Counted from the first letter of the stretch, positions 8,368 through 17,769 are shown. The stretch is DNA of 64,000 nucleotides from CALOAD01 sp942491415 (GCA_942491415.1 CALOAD010000014.1:248001-312000), one strand, 5' to 3'. The notes: a model not told the origin generated them from the sequence alone. Numbers and translations are program-made.

Positions 8368-9753
8368 TTGGAAAAAACAACTAACATTATTGACGAAAGT
8401 CGCATCAACGAACTTATTGAAAAAAAAGTAGACAACTCTAAAGTTGACGAAATTTTAAACAAAGCACTTAACCTAATGGGGTTAAATCTGGAAGATTCCG
8501 CCGCCTTATTAAATGTAGAAGACGACGAAACCTTAAACAAAATCTTTAAAGCCTCAAAACAACTTAAAGAGGCCATTTATGGTAATCGAATAGTACTATT
8601 CGCACCTCTTTACATCTCTAACTACTGCGTAAATAACTGTCTTTACTGTGGTTTTAGAATTGACAACAAAGACATCGTAAGAAAACAACTAACCGTAGAT
8701 GAAACTGTAGAAGAAGCCCGTGCAATAATGAACACAGGACACAAAAGAGTTCTTTTGGTTGCAGGAGAAGACATACGAAGAAGCAACCTTGATTATATTG
8801 AGGAAATCATAAATAAGATTTATGAGCAAAAGATTTTTAACGGCGAAGTAAGAAGAGTAAACATAAACATAGCACCTTTGAGCGTTGAAGACTTTAAAAG
8901 ACTTGCTAGTTTTGGCATTGGCACTTTCCAGTCATTCCAAGAAACTTACAATAGAGAAATCTACAAAACAATGCATCCTTCCGGACCAAAAGCTAACTAT
9001 GAATGGCGTCTTGACACAATGGACAGAGCCATACAAGGTGGTATTGATGATTATGGTATTGGTGCTTTATATGGACTTACTGATTATAGGTTTGAAACCC
9101 TTGCGACTTTAATGCATGCCGATTATCTGGACAAAAAATACGGTGTTGGACCTCATACAATTTCAATACCTAGAATTGAATATGCTGAAGGTTCTGATGT
9201 TTCTAAAAATCCTCCGCATGCAATAACTGATAAGCAATTCAAAAAAATTGTTGCAGTATTGAGACTTTCAGTACCTTATACCGGTATAATTTTATCCACA
9301 AGAGAGCGTGCCGAGTTCAGAAAAGAAGTATTGGAACTAGGTATATCTCAAGTTAGTGCAGGTTCAAAAACAAACCCGGGCGGGTATCACGAAGAAGAAA
9401 CCGCTACTGAACAATTTAGCATAGGCGATCGTAGAAGCTTAGATGAAGTTGTAAAAGAACTTTCTGAAAACAATTACATTCCTAGTTTTTGTACCAGTTG
9501 CTATAGATCAGGGAGAGTAGGCAAAGACTTTATGGATCTTGCAAAACCGGGACTAATAAAACGTTTTTGTGGTTCAAATGCCATTTTAACTTTCAAAGAG
9601 TACCTCGAAGATTATGCAAGCGAAGAAACTAAAAAATCCGGATATAAGTTGATTGAAAAACAATTGATTAATGTAAGTGATGAAAAAATCAAAGCAAAAA
9701 TTCTCACACATTTAAATGAAATTGAAAACGGAAAAAGAGATATTTATATCTAA
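8368..9753 (+). CDS. hydG: [FeFe]-hydrogenase maturase HydG (radical SAM tyrosine lyase)
   Basis: This 461-residue radical SAM protein has the SAM-binding CX3CX2C at cysteines 87, 91 and 94, and a C-terminal CX2CX22C (375, 378, 401). The C-terminal motif separates HydG from its paralogue ThiH. HydG cleaves tyrosine and builds the iron-bound CO and cyanide ligands for the H-cluster of [FeFe]-hydrogenase. The chosen start is TTG at 8368, with an AGAAAGG-like site upstream; the next in-frame ATG is residue 37, inside the family's N-terminal region. The hydE, hydF and hydrogenase structural genes are not in this window. It implies fermentative hydrogen metabolism. Confidence 0.93.
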   Translation: MEKTTNIIDESRINELIEKKVDNSKVDEILNKALNLMGLNLEDSAALLNVEDDETLNKIFKASKQLKEAIYGNRIVLFAPLYISNYCVNNCLYCGFRIDNKDIVRKQLTVDETVEEARAIMNTGHKRVLLVAGEDIRRSNLDYIEEIINKIYEQKIFNGEVRRVNINIAPLSVEDFKRLASFGIGTFQSFQETYNREIYKTMHPSGPKANYEWRLDTMDRAIQGGIDDYGIGALYGLTDYRFETLATLMHADYLDKKYGVGPHTISIPRIEYAEGSDVSKNPPHAITDKQFKKIVAVLRLSVPYTGIILSTRERAEFRKEVLELGISQVSAGSKTNPGGYHEEETATEQFSIGDRRSLDEVVKELSENNYIPSFCTSCYRSGRVGKDFMDLAKPGLIKRFCGSNAILTFKEYLEDYASEETKKSGYKLIEKQLINVSDEKIKAKILTHLNEIENGKRDIYI

Positions 9754-9774
9754 TCCTTGACTTTTAATTGACAG

Positions 9775-9818
9775 CTAAATAGTTGAAATAGTTATCTAAT
9801 ACCATTTCAACTATTTAG
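9775..9818 (+). terminator. Long hairpin after hydG
   Basis: A perfect 15-bp stem (CTAAATAGTTGAAAT and its complement) with a 14-base loop lies 22 bases after hydG. There is no real T tail on either strand, so it may protect the 3' end or act as a binding site rather than an intrinsic terminator. Confidence 0.4.
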
Positions 9819-9866
9819 CAATTTAAATTAAATTAAAATAGTAAAGTAGAACTAATACACATTTAG

Positions 9867-9893
9867 TTGACTACGTTTTTAATTTACTATATT
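9867..9893 (+). promoter_or_regulatory. Candidate promoter of rlmB
   Basis: TTGACT (9867-9872) and TATATT (9888-9893) are spaced by 15 bases, shorter than ideal, about 59 bases upstream of rlmB. A second TG-TAGAAT element lies slightly downstream. Confidence 0.3.
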
Positions 9894-9951
9894 TTTTTAA
9901 ATACTCAATGTAGAATAAAAAAATGTTTATATATTATATTGAGAAAATTTA

Positions 9952-10701
9952 ATGGACAATAATGAATTTTTATACGGAAAAAATGCTATAGAAGCTCTTT
10001 TAGAAGCAAACAAAAGAAATATAAATAAAATTTATCTTGCAAAAGGCATTAAATATGATTCTAAGTTAAAAACTATAGTAAATTTAGCAAAAAAAGAAGG
10101 GGTTAACCTACAGGAGGTACCTAAAGAAAAATTAAACGCTATGGTGCAAGGTGCTCATCAGGGAATTGTGGCTTCAGTTGCCCCTATAGAATATGAAGAC
10201 CTGGAGGGTTTTTTAGCTAAAATTAAAAACAAAAAAAACTCTTTAATTATAATACTAGACGGAGTAGAAGATCCTCACAATTTGGGAGCAATAGCAAGAA
10301 CTTCTTTATGCGCAGGCGTAGAAGGAATAATAATACCCAAAAGACGATCCTCACAAGTGACTTCTATCGTAGAAAAAACCAGTGCCGGTGCTATCTCAAA
10401 AATACCGATTGTCCAAGTAAATAATATCTCAAAGACTATTGAAAAACTTAAAGAGAAAGGTTTTTGGATAGTTGGAGCCGAGGGTTCAGGGGATCAAAAC
10501 TATTTTGAGATAGATTACAATATGGACTGTGCTTTAGTTTTAGGAGGCGAAAATAAGGGAATAAGTAAATTAGTGCAAAAAAATTGTGATTACATGGTTA
10601 AAATTCCAATGCCGGGTGAATTCAATTCTTTAAACGTCTCAAATGCCGCCAGCATAATGATATACGAAGTGGTTAGACAAAAATTACAATCCAACAAATA
10701 A
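9952..10701 (+). CDS. rlmB: 23S rRNA 2'-O-methyltransferase, TrmH/SpoU family
   Basis: This 249-residue protein has the N-terminal substrate-binding domain (FLYGKNAIEALLE opening) and a SPOUT catalytic domain. The three SPOUT motifs are visible: DGVEDPHNLGAIART near 103-117, LVLGGENKGIS, and IPMPGEFNSLNVSNAA near the C-terminus. The family uses SAM to 2'-O-methylate RNA. RlmB acts on G2251 of 23S rRNA (E. coli numbering); close relatives modify other sites, so exact target specificity is inferred. The ribosome binding site is weak (TGAGAAAA). It stands directly before the primary sigma factor gene. Confidence 0.88.
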   Translation: MDNNEFLYGKNAIEALLEANKRNINKIYLAKGIKYDSKLKTIVNLAKKEGVNLQEVPKEKLNAMVQGAHQGIVASVAPIEYEDLEGFLAKIKNKKNSLIIILDGVEDPHNLGAIARTSLCAGVEGIIIPKRRSSQVTSIVEKTSAGAISKIPIVQVNNISKTIEKLKEKGFWIVGAEGSGDQNYFEIDYNMDCALVLGGENKGISKLVQKNCDYMVKIPMPGEFNSLNVSNAASIMIYEVVRQKLQSNK

Positions 10702-10782
10702 ATAAAAATCAAAAAAATCATACACTTTCTGTATCCATATTTTTTAATATTTATTATAAAATTCTACAAAGAGGAGAAAAAT

Positions 10783-11844
10783 ATGGTTAATAAAAAAGCA
10801 ACAAACGAAACAGATGAAATTACAAAAAATTCATCAGAAAAAGCTAAAATTGCGGGCTCTGATGATGATATTGTTGCTCCTGAAATTGACGCTGAAGCTA
10901 TAGACCTCTCATACATGGGCGAAGAAGCTGAAGCTGAGGATGAAAATGATGCCGCAGCTGATAAAATCAAACAAAATGATGTTAGAAAAAGTGCTGTATC
11001 AGATGATACAGTAAAAATATATCTTCAACAAATAGGAAGAATTCCTCTTTTATCTCCTGACGAAGAATTTGCAGTGGCAAAAAAGATTCAGGAAAACGAC
11101 TGCGAAGAATCAAAAGAAAAACTGGTAAGTGCAAATTTACGTTTGGTAGTGAGTATTGCCAAAAAATATATCGGTAGAGGGCTTACTTTCCTTGATCTTA
11201 TCCAAGAAGGCAATATGGGATTAATGAGGGCTGCTGAAAAATTTGACTACTCAAAAGGTTACAAATTCAGCACTTATGCAACTTGGTGGATTCAACAAGC
11301 AATCACCAGAGGTATTGCTGATAAATCAAGAACCATAAGACTTCCTGTCCATATGATTGAAACCATAGGAAAAATCAAAAAAGTAACTCGAGATCTTAAA
11401 AACGATCTGAACCGACCTCCTACGAAAGAAGAGATTGCCGATAAACTTGAGATTTCGGTATCAAAATTAAGAGCGGTTATAAAATCAGCACAATCTACTA
11501 TAAGTCTTGAAACTCCTTTAAATAAAAAAGAAGAAACAACAAGAATAGGTGATTTTTTAATTGATGATTCAAGCATCTCTCCTGATACAAAAGTAACTCA
11601 AGAAAATCTATTTTCTGAAATACGAAAAATCTTGAGTCAATTAAGCCAAAAAGAACGTGATGTCTTGATAATGAGATATGGTCTTGATGATGACGGTAAT
11701 AAAAAAACTCTTGAAGAAATCGGCACAAGATATGGAGTATCAAGGGAAAGAATCCGTCAAATTGAAAATAGAGCAATAAGCAAGCTAAAAAAACTATGTC
11801 GAAATAACAAAGGCATAAAAAGCTTAAAAAATTATTTAGGTTAA
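10783..11844 (+). CDS. rpoD: Primary RNA polymerase sigma factor (sigma-70, RpoD/SigA type)
   Basis: This 353-residue sigma-70 protein starts with an acidic, variable N-terminus (1-70). Region 1.2 follows (VKIYLQQIGRIPLLS), then 2.1-2.4 with IQEGNMGLMRAAEKFDYSKG and YKFSTYATWWIQQAITR (DNA melting and -10 recognition), region 3 (RLPVHMIETI) and region 4 with the helix-turn-helix RYGVSRERIRQIENRA. The short N-terminus and lack of the non-conserved insertion resemble cyanobacterial and Firmicute SigA rather than E. coli RpoD. An AAAGAGGAG ribosome binding site supports the start. It should recognise the TTGACA/TATAAT promoters seen in this window. Confidence 0.95.
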   Translation: MVNKKATNETDEITKNSSEKAKIAGSDDDIVAPEIDAEAIDLSYMGEEAEAEDENDAAADKIKQNDVRKSAVSDDTVKIYLQQIGRIPLLSPDEEFAVAKKIQENDCEESKEKLVSANLRLVVSIAKKYIGRGLTFLDLIQEGNMGLMRAAEKFDYSKGYKFSTYATWWIQQAITRGIADKSRTIRLPVHMIETIGKIKKVTRDLKNDLNRPPTKEEIADKLEISVSKLRAVIKSAQSTISLETPLNKKEETTRIGDFLIDDSSISPDTKVTQENLFSEIRKILSQLSQKERDVLIMRYGLDDDGNKKTLEEIGTRYGVSRERIRQIENRAISKLKKLCRNNKGIKSLKNYLG

Positions 11845-11861
11845 TAAATATCTCACTAAAG

Positions 11862-11900
11862 ACAAGTCCTGAAAAATTACTTTAGGACTTGTTTTTATAA
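11862..11900 (+). terminator. Rho-independent terminator after the sigma factor gene
   Basis: A 9-bp stem (ACAAGTCCT/AGGACTTGT) with a 13-base loop is followed by TTTTATAA. It overlaps the last codons of the convergent glycosyltransferase gene. Confidence 0.75.
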
Positions 11901-12817
11901 ACTCTAAGTAAGTCTTTATTTTCAAGCATCGAATTACCGAATAAAATCTTAAAAAACGGAATGAAAAAACTTAAAAGTCCATTCATTTCAGAATTTTTCC
12001 TCAAGAAAAATAAATATATATATAATTTCAAAGTAATCTCATTCGGAAAAAAATACTTCTGTAAGGATAAAGCTGCAAAAAACACTTGAAAGCAAGAATT
12101 ACAATGAGATTTATTATAAGATAAATTATTTTCTAAAATACAAAAAGATTCTTTTAAAAACCTTATTATATCTGTTTTTTTGACGGTTTTTGATTTTAAA
12201 AGCAATTTATTTGATATATATATAGGATCATTTATTCTATATACACCCTTTTCAAAATGCTTAAACAGCCTTACCAAGAAGTCTAAAGCGTAATTTACAC
12301 TATAAAAATCATTAATTTTAACAACATCAAAAACAGATTTTTTCACCATAATAGAGCTAAGAAATGGGAAAAATTCCAACGATAAAAGGCTTTGAATATT
12401 ATTATCAGGCATTTGATAAGAGTTATAAAACATATCAAAACAATCATTTTTTATCGGCTGAAAATCATCTTGTGCATCGAATCCAAAACCATATACAGCT
12501 TTTAAATGATCTTCCTCATCAAATCTTGCTTTTCTTGTGCTTAAAGCATCAAACAACAACACCTCTGAAGGCTCTAAAAAAGTTATTATTTCACCCTTTG
12601 CAACCTGTAAAGCCTCTTTCAACATTTCATTTACGTTAACAGCATCTACTTTTAGATAAGTTATTTTAGAATCTTTTACAATATCTTCAGGTACTTGTTC
12701 GTTAAAACACACAATAGCCTCAAAACCCTGAAAGTTTTGATTCAAAAGAGAGTGCAATGATTTTTTATACTCATCATTCCGGTCTAATACAGGCATAATA
12801 ACAGTTATTTCCGGCAT
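11882..12817 (-). CDS. Family 2 glycosyltransferase
   Basis: This 311-residue protein opens with ITVIMPVLDRNDEY, the start of a GT-A fold, and has KGEIITFLEPSEVL at about 90-105 in the place where GT2 enzymes carry their metal-binding DxD. Here that segment is only a weak match (E-P-S), so activity is less certain. The C-terminal third is hydrophobic and aromatic but not a clear set of membrane helices. It probably transfers sugar to a surface glycan; donor and acceptor cannot be read. It converges on the sigma factor gene and is divergent from the exonuclease gene. Confidence 0.72.
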   Translation of the reverse strand: MPEITVIMPVLDRNDEYKKSLHSLLNQNFQGFEAIVCFNEQVPEDIVKDSKITYLKVDAVNVNEMLKEALQVAKGEIITFLEPSEVLLFDALSTRKARFDEEDHLKAVYGFGFDAQDDFQPIKNDCFDMFYNSYQMPDNNIQSLLSLEFFPFLSSIMVKKSVFDVVKINDFYSVNYALDFLVRLFKHFEKGVYRINDPIYISNKLLLKSKTVKKTDIIRFLKESFCILENNLSYNKSHCNSCFQVFFAALSLQKYFFPNEITLKLYIYLFFLRKNSEMNGLLSFFIPFFKILFGNSMLENKDLLRVYKNKS

Positions 12818-13002
12818 GGTTTCAGGTCTCTCTTTTGCATTAATTGCTGTAATTCACAGTATTAAGAATAGCCAGGATTTTCTTTCTTTAAAATACCTGT
12901 ATTAATAATTCAAGTGTATAAGCTTAAAAAAGAATCTTTTTTGTTTTTTATAACTTTTGCAAAGTAATTAATGATTAGAAAATCAACCGGGACGACTTTT
13001 TG

Positions 13003-13011
13003 TGCTAGAAT
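13003..13011 (+). promoter_or_regulatory. Candidate extended -10 promoter of the DnaQ-like gene
   Basis: TGCTAGAAT matches an extended -10 box 30 bases before the ATG; no convincing -35 is seen. Confidence 0.3.
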
Positions 13012-13041
13012 CATCATAGATACACTTATGAATGAATTTTT

Positions 13042-13977
13042 ATGAATAATCTTGATACAGTTATAGTTTTAGATATCGAAACAACAGGGCTGGACTACTT
13101 AAGAGAGAAAATAATCGAATTTGCAGCGGTTAAACTTGTTAACGGTGAAATAGTAGATGAATACGAAACACTTGTAGATCCAAAACAAGAAATCAGGCAT
13201 TCAAGCTTCAAAGTTCACGGTATTCCTCAAGAAATGGTAGATGGAGAGGCGACTATTGATGAAGTTATGCCTAAAATACTTGAATTTATCGGAGATTACC
13301 CGATAGTAGGTCATAACGTAATATTTGATTATAATTTTTTAAACCAGGCTTCAATAAAACTTTATGATAAAGAAATTACAAATCATAGAATTGATACCCA
13401 ATTCTTATTCAGAGAAGTTTTCCCCGAGGAATTCTCTCACGGTCTCGAAGCTTTGATGAAACGTTTTAATGTCGAGTTTACAACTCGACATCGTGCAATG
13501 GCTGATACTGTAGGACTTGCAAAGGCTTACCCTGCCCTAAAACAAATGTACGAACAAAAATACAGCTGGCAAATGTCCCAACTGGACAATATTGAATATC
13601 TTTTCGAAAGATATTTAAGAATCCAAAGTGCAGTACAAACAATGCAAGCAGAACTTGCCGATATAAAATCTGTATTCAAAGTTTATTTTGAAAATGGCGG
13701 TAACGCTATAAAAGCTTCCACAGGCGAACTTTTGGTATACAACTCAAAAACTGCCTATAATTATAATATTAGCGAATTAAAAGACACTCTTGATGAAATA
13801 GGAGCTTTCGAAAGAGCCGTAAAACTTAATAACGGCTTAATCGACAGAATGATTGGCGGTCAAAGCCTCAGTGATGAAATAAAAGAACGTTTAAGCTCCG
13901 CCAGAACAAGATTTAGAGAATCAAAATCGGTTAATATAATAAAACCTGACAGGCATTTATCAGATTTTAGCAAATAA
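13042..13977 (+). CDS. DnaQ-like 3'-5' exonuclease (DEDDh)
   Basis: This 311-residue protein has an N-terminal DEDDh exonuclease domain (1-170). Exo I is VIVLDIETTGLD (catalytic D11, E13), Exo II is VGHNVIFDYNFL, and Exo III is HRAMADTVGLA (HxAxxD). The remaining 140 residues are helical and unassigned, longer than in the E. coli epsilon subunit. It could be the proofreading subunit of DNA polymerase III or a separate repair or RNA-processing exonuclease. The sequence does not decide. It stands as a single plus-strand gene between two minus-strand genes. Confidence 0.85.
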   Translation: MNNLDTVIVLDIETTGLDYLREKIIEFAAVKLVNGEIVDEYETLVDPKQEIRHSSFKVHGIPQEMVDGEATIDEVMPKILEFIGDYPIVGHNVIFDYNFLNQASIKLYDKEITNHRIDTQFLFREVFPEEFSHGLEALMKRFNVEFTTRHRAMADTVGLAKAYPALKQMYEQKYSWQMSQLDNIEYLFERYLRIQSAVQTMQAELADIKSVFKVYFENGGNAIKASTGELLVYNSKTAYNYNISELKDTLDEIGAFERAVKLNNGLIDRMIGGQSLSDEIKERLSSARTRFRESKSVNIIKPDRHLSDFSK

Positions 13978-13985
13978 AAATCAAG

Positions 13986-14432
13986 TTAATTTCTGTAGCT
14001 AATTTTTATATAATCCCCTTTTTTAATGCCGTTTTTTTCACAAAATCCTGCATTAAGCTCAATAACAGAATCAACTATAAAATCCGAATAATAAAGCGGA
14101 CATTCAACTGTTGAGCAAACAGGAGCGTTTTTTTGAATTTTCAAAACTTTGCCATCACGAATAAAAAGCATATCTAAAGGAAACTTTACGTTTTTCATCC
14201 AAAAAGCAACTTGTTGCGGTTTTTCAAACTTAAAAATCATACCGGTATTTTGAGATAATTTATCTACAAACATAAGACCAATCTGTCTTTCACGAGCAGA
14301 TTCCGCCACGAAAAGATTAACTATCTTGTTTTTAACCACAAAAAAAGCGGGATAATGAGCCTGCGCTACAGCAGAATATATTATGATATTTAAAGACAAA
14401 AAAAGTATTAAAAACGCTGTTATTTTTTTCAT
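13986..14432 (-). CDS. DUF192 family exported protein
   Basis: This 148-residue protein has an N-terminal signal sequence (MKKITAFLILFLSLNIIIY, cleavage likely near AQA at 23-26). A DUF192 domain follows with the conserved ARERQIGLMF, GMIFKF, FWMKNVKFPLDMLFI and VIELNAGFCEKNGIKKGD. The family's biochemical function is unknown; members are usually small secreted or periplasmic proteins. It lies 3 bases downstream of lnt and is probably co-transcribed with it, which fits an envelope location. Confidence 0.85.
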   Translation of the reverse strand: MKKITAFLILFLSLNIIIYSAVAQAHYPAFFVVKNKIVNLFVAESARERQIGLMFVDKLSQNTGMIFKFEKPQQVAFWMKNVKFPLDMLFIRDGKVLKIQKNAPVCSTVECPLYYSDFIVDSVIELNAGFCEKNGIKKGDYIKISYRN

Positions 14433-14435
14433 CGA

Positions 14436-15965
14436 CTAATCCACTTTATAAATAGCCGTTTGCGAAACATTTTTGGCACTTTTGCCGAGTATTTTGCCAT
14501 TTGCGCCAATAAACACAGAGTACCCTGTATTTGCGGCAATAACCATTGGTTTTTGATTTTCGGCAGCTCTAAAAGCTCCAAACGCAATAAATTGATCTTT
14601 TATTATTGAGTCATGAAACCAAGACAAATTACTTATATTTACAAGCAACTCAGCGCCCGTTTGTGACTGTTTTTTTATTATCCGGGGGAATATTATTTCA
14701 AAACAAATAGATGGCGCTATTTTGCCATGAGCGGTGTTAAAAACTTTAACCCCTTTACCTTTAAAAAGATCCTCTCCCACAGCAGTATCCGCTAATTTTC
14801 TTAAAGGATTCGGCAATAGCTGCTTAAAGGGAATAAACTCCCCGAAAGGAACCAAATTTTGCTTATGATAAGCTTCTTGATTGTTTTGTCCAAAAACATA
14901 AGCTGTATTTGAAACCTTATTATCTTTATTTCCAAATGCACCCATAATAATCGTCTTATCTTCTTTTTTGGCAATATTTTCAAGCTGATTATAAAAATTT
15001 TTATTTTCTGACAATGTCTCTAAAATTGCTGTTTCAGGCAATATCACCAAACCTTTCGGCAGTTTTTTTATTTTTGAAATCAATGTATTTTTATCAATCG
15101 CATTTGTCCCATAAAAACCTTTTTCCTGATCAATAGAGGTATTTGTCTGTATCACCGAAATATTATTTTTGATTCCATCGGTTTTTATTGGAAAATTAAT
15201 CGATAAAACAACAGCTAATACAAGACCTGCGGCTGCAATCCTTTTTTTGTGCTTTGCTATATCTAAACTTGCTAAATAAGAATTAAACAAGACTATTAAA
15301 AAGCCAACGCCGATACTGCCGATAAAAGAGGAAAGAGTCAGTATATTGAGGTTTTTGTATTGCGAATACTCAATCATCGCCCACGGAAAAGCAAAAACAC
15401 CAAAACTCATAAAAATATTTGTAAACAAAATCCATCCAAGAGCAATGGAAATGACTTTTAAACTTTTTTTAATTTTTGAATTTGAAATAAACTTAGACCA
15501 AATGCCCCATCCACAAATAAACAATGAGCAATAAAGTGAAACTGTCACCCAAGCAGCCCCTGATAGCAGTAAACTCTGCTCTTTGCTAACTCCAAGCCAT
15601 TCAAGCGAATGTAACCCTAAAAACCAGCATAAGGCTAAAAGGTTAAAACCCAAGCCAAAACTCAGCGAAGCAAGGGATACTTCTTTATAATTTTTCAAAC
15701 GATCTATTATTTTCAAAAACGGAACAAACGCAACCCACGCTAAAAAAGAGAGCTCAAAACCCGGCATTGAACAAGCCAAAGTAGCTCCCGAGACGAAAGC
15801 TAATATGTAACAAAAAACAGTTTCAAAATTACGGCTTTCAACCTTTTTTTCTTGGATATCAAAACGTGCCGTCTTTTCAAGGATTTTTATGCCTTTTTTA
15901 TCGACGTTATTATTGCTTTTTAATGCTCGTTTTTGCTTAAGAAGATTTACAGATTTCAATTTCAT
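14436..15965 (-). CDS. lnt: Apolipoprotein N-acyltransferase
   Basis: This 509-residue integral membrane enzyme has about six hydrophobic helices between residues 48 and 260, then a nitrilase-like catalytic domain. The catalytic triad is visible as E311 (ILPETAIL), K368 (YHKQNLVPFGEF) and C421 (SICFEI). It transfers an acyl chain from phospholipid to the amino-terminal cysteine of lipoproteins, the last step of their maturation, and is a marker for diderm envelopes. The first 45 residues are basic and hydrophilic, an unusual cytoplasmic extension. ATG at 15965 has only a weak ribosome binding site, so a later start is possible. Confidence 0.95.
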   Translation of the reverse strand: MKLKSVNLLKQKRALKSNNNVDKKGIKILEKTARFDIQEKKVESRNFETVFCYILAFVSGATLACSMPGFELSFLAWVAFVPFLKIIDRLKNYKEVSLASLSFGLGFNLLALCWFLGLHSLEWLGVSKEQSLLLSGAAWVTVSLYCSLFICGWGIWSKFISNSKIKKSLKVISIALGWILFTNIFMSFGVFAFPWAMIEYSQYKNLNILTLSSFIGSIGVGFLIVLFNSYLASLDIAKHKKRIAAAGLVLAVVLSINFPIKTDGIKNNISVIQTNTSIDQEKGFYGTNAIDKNTLISKIKKLPKGLVILPETAILETLSENKNFYNQLENIAKKEDKTIIMGAFGNKDNKVSNTAYVFGQNNQEAYHKQNLVPFGEFIPFKQLLPNPLRKLADTAVGEDLFKGKGVKVFNTAHGKIAPSICFEIIFPRIIKKQSQTGAELLVNISNLSWFHDSIIKDQFIAFGAFRAAENQKPMVIAANTGYSVFIGANGKILGKSAKNVSQTAIYKVD

Positions 15966-15982
15966 GAAAAAAACACTATAAT
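15954..15982 (+). promoter_or_regulatory. Candidate promoter of ruvC
   Basis: TTTCAA (15954-15959), a 17-base spacer and a perfect TATAAT (15977-15982) lie 55 bases before ruvC. The -35 is weak. Confidence 0.33.
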
Positions 15983-16036
15983 AGTTAATGAAATTGATTA
16001 TTACACAGACAAAATAGTTTAAAAAGAGTCAACAAG

Positions 16037-16525
16037 GTGCGTATTATTGGTATAGATCCCGGCATGGCAATAGTCGGTTATAGCATATTAGATGTCGAAA
16101 AGACTAGTTCGACCGAACATTTTGATGTTATATCATCGGGTTCAATCCAAACGGACAAAAAAAAACCTGAAGGCGAAAGACTTCTGGAAATCCATAACGA
16201 CTTAAGTGAACTTATAAAAGCATTTAAGCCAGATGTCGCTTCAGTTGAAAAACTTTTTTATTTTAAAAACGCCAAAACAATAATGCCTGTATCAGAAGCT
16301 AGAGGTGTAATTATAATGACTTTTGCTCAAAAGAATATACCTGTTTTTGAATACACACCTTTGGTTATAAAACAAACAATCACCGGCTATGGGCGTGCAA
16401 AAAAAGACGAAGTATGTCAAATGGCGCAACTTTTGATAGGATGCGAAAAAATGCCGAAACTTGACGATGCAGCAGACGCTATAGCCATAGCACTTTGCCA
16501 TGCACGACAACGAAACTTGGAATAA
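16037..16525 (+). CDS. ruvC: Holliday junction resolvase RuvC
   Basis: This 162-residue protein has the RNase H-like fold acidic residues of RuvC: D7 (IIGIDPGMA), E71 (SVEKLFYF), and D144 and D147 (LDDAADAIAIALCHA). It cuts four-way DNA junctions symmetrically, working with RuvAB in recombinational repair; ruvA and ruvB are not here. The GTG start at 16037 has an overlapping AACAAGG site and places the conserved IIGIDPG at the very N-terminus, as expected. Confidence 0.96.
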   Translation: MRIIGIDPGMAIVGYSILDVEKTSSTEHFDVISSGSIQTDKKKPEGERLLEIHNDLSELIKAFKPDVASVEKLFYFKNAKTIMPVSEARGVIIMTFAQKNIPVFEYTPLVIKQTITGYGRAKKDEVCQMAQLLIGCEKMPKLDDAADAIAIALCHARQRNLE

Positions 16526-16588
16526 TTAATTAATACTCAATCATATAGTATAATATTTAAAAAGCCTTAAAAACAAAGGGGGATAATC

Positions 16589-17071
16589 TTGAAAAAAATC
16601 ATAAAACCTGTCGTTATATTAAGTGCTCTAATCGGAGCTATAATGGGTATTTTAATATTAATACCTATTATCAATGTTTTCATATGTCTTATTTTTTCTT
16701 TAATAGGTGCAGGAATTGTGGTGTTTTTAAAACAACGCAATCTGGTCGGTGTTTTATCCGTAAACGATGGTGCTTTTATAGGTGCTATTTCAGGTGCCGT
16801 AGCTACAATATCCGCGACTATTATATATGTCCCAATGGTTTGGTTTTTGGGTCTATTTATAAAATCCTACGGGATGTTAAGCCTAAACGCAGGTGCTTCC
16901 TTCGTTATAGCAAGTTATAATATCATTGTTATCGCAATGCTTGTATTTTTCTTAGCAATGCTAAATGCCCTTTTCAATTCTTTTAGCGCACTAATTGCTA
17001 CCTATATATATGAAAAAATCGAAGAAAAAGAACGCTTAAAAGATATACCCGAATTTACCATCGACCAATAA
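16589..17071 (+). CDS. Small integral membrane protein of unknown function
   Basis: This 160-residue protein is mostly hydrophobic, with membrane segments at about 8-27, 28-47, 61-91 and 112-141, and a charged cytoplasmic tail (EEKERLKDIPEFTIDQ). Glycine-rich stretches (GAFIGAISGAVA) suggest tightly packed helices. The start is TTG at 16589, well placed after GGGGGAT. No family is recognised. It follows ruvC by 63 bases. It might be a transporter-like or membrane-organising protein, but nothing in the sequence proves it. Confidence 0.7.
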   Translation: MKKIIKPVVILSALIGAIMGILILIPIINVFICLIFSLIGAGIVVFLKQRNLVGVLSVNDGAFIGAISGAVATISATIIYVPMVWFLGLFIKSYGMLSLNAGASFVIASYNIIVIAMLVFFLAMLNALFNSFSALIATYIYEKIEEKERLKDIPEFTIDQ

Positions 17072-17089
17072 CAAAATCGGTTAACTTTC

Positions 17090-17225
17090 GATTCATGACA
17101 CGGAATGACAATAGAAAACTAAAAACACCATTATTACTACTGTCATTCTGAAAAATCCGTAGGATTTATTCAGAATCTATTTATTTTATGTTTTAAGTTA
17201 GATCCTGAGTCAAGCTCAGGATGAC
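17090..17225. repeat. Cluster of REP-like palindromic units
   Basis: Between two convergent genes lie three short palindromic pieces: GACACGGAATGACA at about 17097-17110; a TGTCATTCTGA...TCAGAATCT unit at about 17142-17178; and ATCCTGAG-TCAAG-CTCAGGAT followed by GACA at about 17201-17225. Related pieces occur at 49266-49287 and around 62405. The shared core is TGTCATTC or its complement GAATGACA. They look like dispersed intergenic repeats. Confidence 0.6.
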
Positions 17226-17244
17226 AACAAGACTTTTTTATAAG

Positions 17245-17769
17245 CTATTTCAATTCTTCCAGCTTTTTAACGACTTGATTTTTATCAGAATAATTATCCA
17301 AAATCTCACTGATCGCAATTTTATAATCCAGCTTTGAAGACTCAAACTCTAAGGTATTATCAAGCTTATACTTTTTGCATAAAGACTTATAGTAAGAAAT
17401 CTGAGCTTTTGTAGGAGGCTCTTTAGACATTTTAAATTCTTGAGCCTTTTTTCGTTGCTCTTTTTGAAGCTGTTTTTGCTTTTCCAGATAAGGTTTTTGT
17501 TTCTCTTTATGTTCATATTTTTTAATTTGATCTGATATAAATAAAAGCAAATCTTTTGAAAACTCAAGCTCATCCAAATGCTCCTCAATCCAAGGATGCC
17601 GAGAGTTTTTAATCTCGATATAATATAATTCTTCTTCTAAATACAAGTCTTTGATTTCGTCAGAAGTTTTGCCGAAGTTTTTTTTGACAAATTTAGACAA
17701 ATAATGACAAAGCTCTGATTTTTGAGCTTTGGTAAAATTATTAAAAACCCTATTTTTTACACTAATCAT
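17245..17769 (-). CDS. Hypothetical protein with charged coiled coil
   Basis: This 174-residue protein has an acidic N-terminal half and a strongly charged central stretch (about 85-115, runs of KEKQKPYLEKQKQLQKEQRK) that should form a coiled coil. A C-terminal segment begins PPTKAQISYYKSLCKKYKL, a pattern like the short helical repeats found next to nucleic-acid-binding domains, but the match is too weak to name. It has no signal peptide or membrane helix. It starts 1 base after the stop of the upstream 67-residue gene, so the two are co-transcribed. The ATG at 17769 is inside that junction. Function unknown. Confidence 0.65.
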   Translation of the reverse strand: MISVKNRVFNNFTKAQKSELCHYLSKFVKKNFGKTSDEIKDLYLEEELYYIEIKNSRHPWIEEHLDELEFSKDLLLFISDQIKKYEHKEKQKPYLEKQKQLQKEQRKKAQEFKMSKEPPTKAQISYYKSLCKKYKLDNTLEFESSKLDYKIAISEILDNYSDKNQVVKKLEELK